Source of the DNA: a virus
Direction: 5' to 3' (one strand)
DNA length: 21,190 bases
IMG/VR virus record: IMGVR_UViG_3300031857_001646
Coordinates: 1-21,190 of that record
Part shown: piece after piece, positions 20,843-21,190 of the stretch
Numbering within the stretch: the first letter of the stretch is position 1
Layout: every line of letters starts with the position of its first letter
Notes under the pieces: generated by a model
Told to the model about the DNA's origin: nothing
Database searches by the model: none
The model's input: only the letters and a program-made list of their open reading frames with translations
Position numbers and translations under genes: made by a program

Positions 20843-21190
20843 ATGAGCGTTTGTGCCAGCCACATTTGGGATTTAGAAACCCACAATTCCCGTTTAGACA
20901 AAGAAGCAATTATTAAAGTTATTGCCGAAAGTAGCGACCATGCTAAAGAATTCTTTGAAGGTTGTCGACTTGCATTAGATCCAATGATAACTTTTGGACT
21001 TAAACAAATACCGGAGAAAACTGATGAAGATGGTGCTGGCCTACCTTGGGATAGTTTTACTCTCGCTCTTACTGGCTTTGTTACTCGCAATGTCACCGGT
21101 AATACAGCGAGGGATATGATTCAAGCAATGATGAAATCAGCCACTAAGAAAGAGTGGAATGGTTGGTATCGTCGTATCCTTATTAAAGAC
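20843..21190 (+). CDS. Probable ATP-dependent DNA ligase, N-terminal part (cut by window edge)
   Basis: The frame is open to the last base, giving 116 residues. The segment LALDPMITFGLKQIP is followed by GAGLPWDSFTLALTGFVTRN, then VTGNTARDMIQ and WYRRILIKD at the edge. An R-x-(L/V)-TG-N-x-A segment followed by a helix and RR-h-h-h-(R/K)D is the arrangement in the N-terminal DNA-binding domain of T4-type DNA ligases (T4 gp30 has KLTGNAA and RRVMMRDLECG). The adenylation motif KxDG lies beyond the window, so the call depends on this domain only. A ligase behind a consensus promoter fits early phage replication genes. Confidence 0.72.
   Translation, partial: MSVCASHIWDLETHNSRLDKEAIIKVIAESSDHAKEFFEGCRLALDPMITFGLKQIPEKTDEDGAGLPWDSFTLALTGFVTRNVTGNTARDMIQAMMKSATKKEWNGWYRRILIKD

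Noticed and set aside
1-21190. Bacterial chromosome instead of phage
   Set aside because: infA, clpP, a tRNA-like gene and lipoproteins occur in bacteria, but the run of many small overlapping unknown genes, the T4-type ligase start and the late-promoter hairpin fit a large phage better. I keep it as inference because no structural gene is visible.
1-21190. CRISPR array, insertion sequence or attachment site
   Set aside because: No regularly spaced repeats, transposase gene or terminal inverted repeats with target duplications were seen.

Overview
The window looks like part of a large T4-like (myovirus-type) bacteriophage genome from a Gram-negative, probably aquatic, host. Four things support this. 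Small genes are packed head to tail with ATGA or TAATG stop/start overlaps and almost no non-coding DNA. The right edge carries the N-terminus of what looks like a phage ATP-dependent DNA ligase. PGDYG-type, ClpP, SPFH and GIY-YIG genes sit among many unrecognised small proteins. One site combines an exact T4-type late-promoter box (TATAAATA) with a start-codon hairpin. Several lipoproteins with lipoboxes, an entericidin-like peptide and an LPP20-like protein point to a host with an outer membrane, probably a proteobacterium. Base composition is AT-rich. This assignment is inference; no capsid or tail gene is in the window.

Region 1 (1-8781) is an unusual enzyme cluster. Two radical-SAM genes on the + strand (the first cut by the window edge) run into nine genes on the - strand, which are transcribed right to left. 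In transcription order these are a radical SAM enzyme, a class I methyltransferase, a second radical SAM enzyme with a C-terminal Cys cluster, a cold-shock-domain/prolyl-4-hydroxylase fusion, a kinase-fold-like protein, two tandem paralogous 2-oxoglutarate/Fe(II)-type oxygenases, a 60-residue protein and a radical SAM enzyme with an N-terminal twitch/SPASM-like domain. Most junctions overlap by 4-14 bases, so this is one translationally coupled unit. With the + strand pair there are five radical SAM enzymes, three oxygenases and a methyltransferase in under 9 kb. The substrate is unknown. This is the best candidate for an undescribed system.

Region 2 (8782-10955) starts with a strong sigma70-type promoter that fires into a tRNA-like gene of abnormal length and architecture. 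It then carries a small secreted HExxH protein, an unrecognised conserved protein, an AbrB/MazE-like protein, a full-length translation initiation factor IF-1 and a zinc-metallopeptidase-like protein.

Region 3 (10930-16945) has its own near-consensus promoter and 14 overlapping genes. Most are hypothetical. Recognisable ones are a zinc-ribbon protein, a ribbon-helix-helix-like protein, a calcineurin-like phosphoesterase, a GIY-YIG-like protein and two exported proteins.

Region 4 (16947-20005) follows a perfect consensus promoter and is an envelope/proteostasis set: a small membrane peptide, an entericidin-like lipoprotein, an LPP20-like lipoprotein, a PGDYG-like protein, a two-helix membrane protein, an SPFH/band-7 lipoprotein (with its own internal promoter), a six-cysteine mini-protein and ClpP.

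Region 5 (20006-21190) holds a second HExxH protein that is a distant paralogue of the one at 10281-10955. Its start codon lies in the 3' arm of a perfect 12-bp inverted repeat whose loop contains the late-promoter box. The partial DNA ligase follows, behind another perfect consensus promoter. The five sigma70-type promoters all have exactly 17-base spacers, which suggests early transcription by host RNA polymerase. No stretch above 300 bases lacks a gene.
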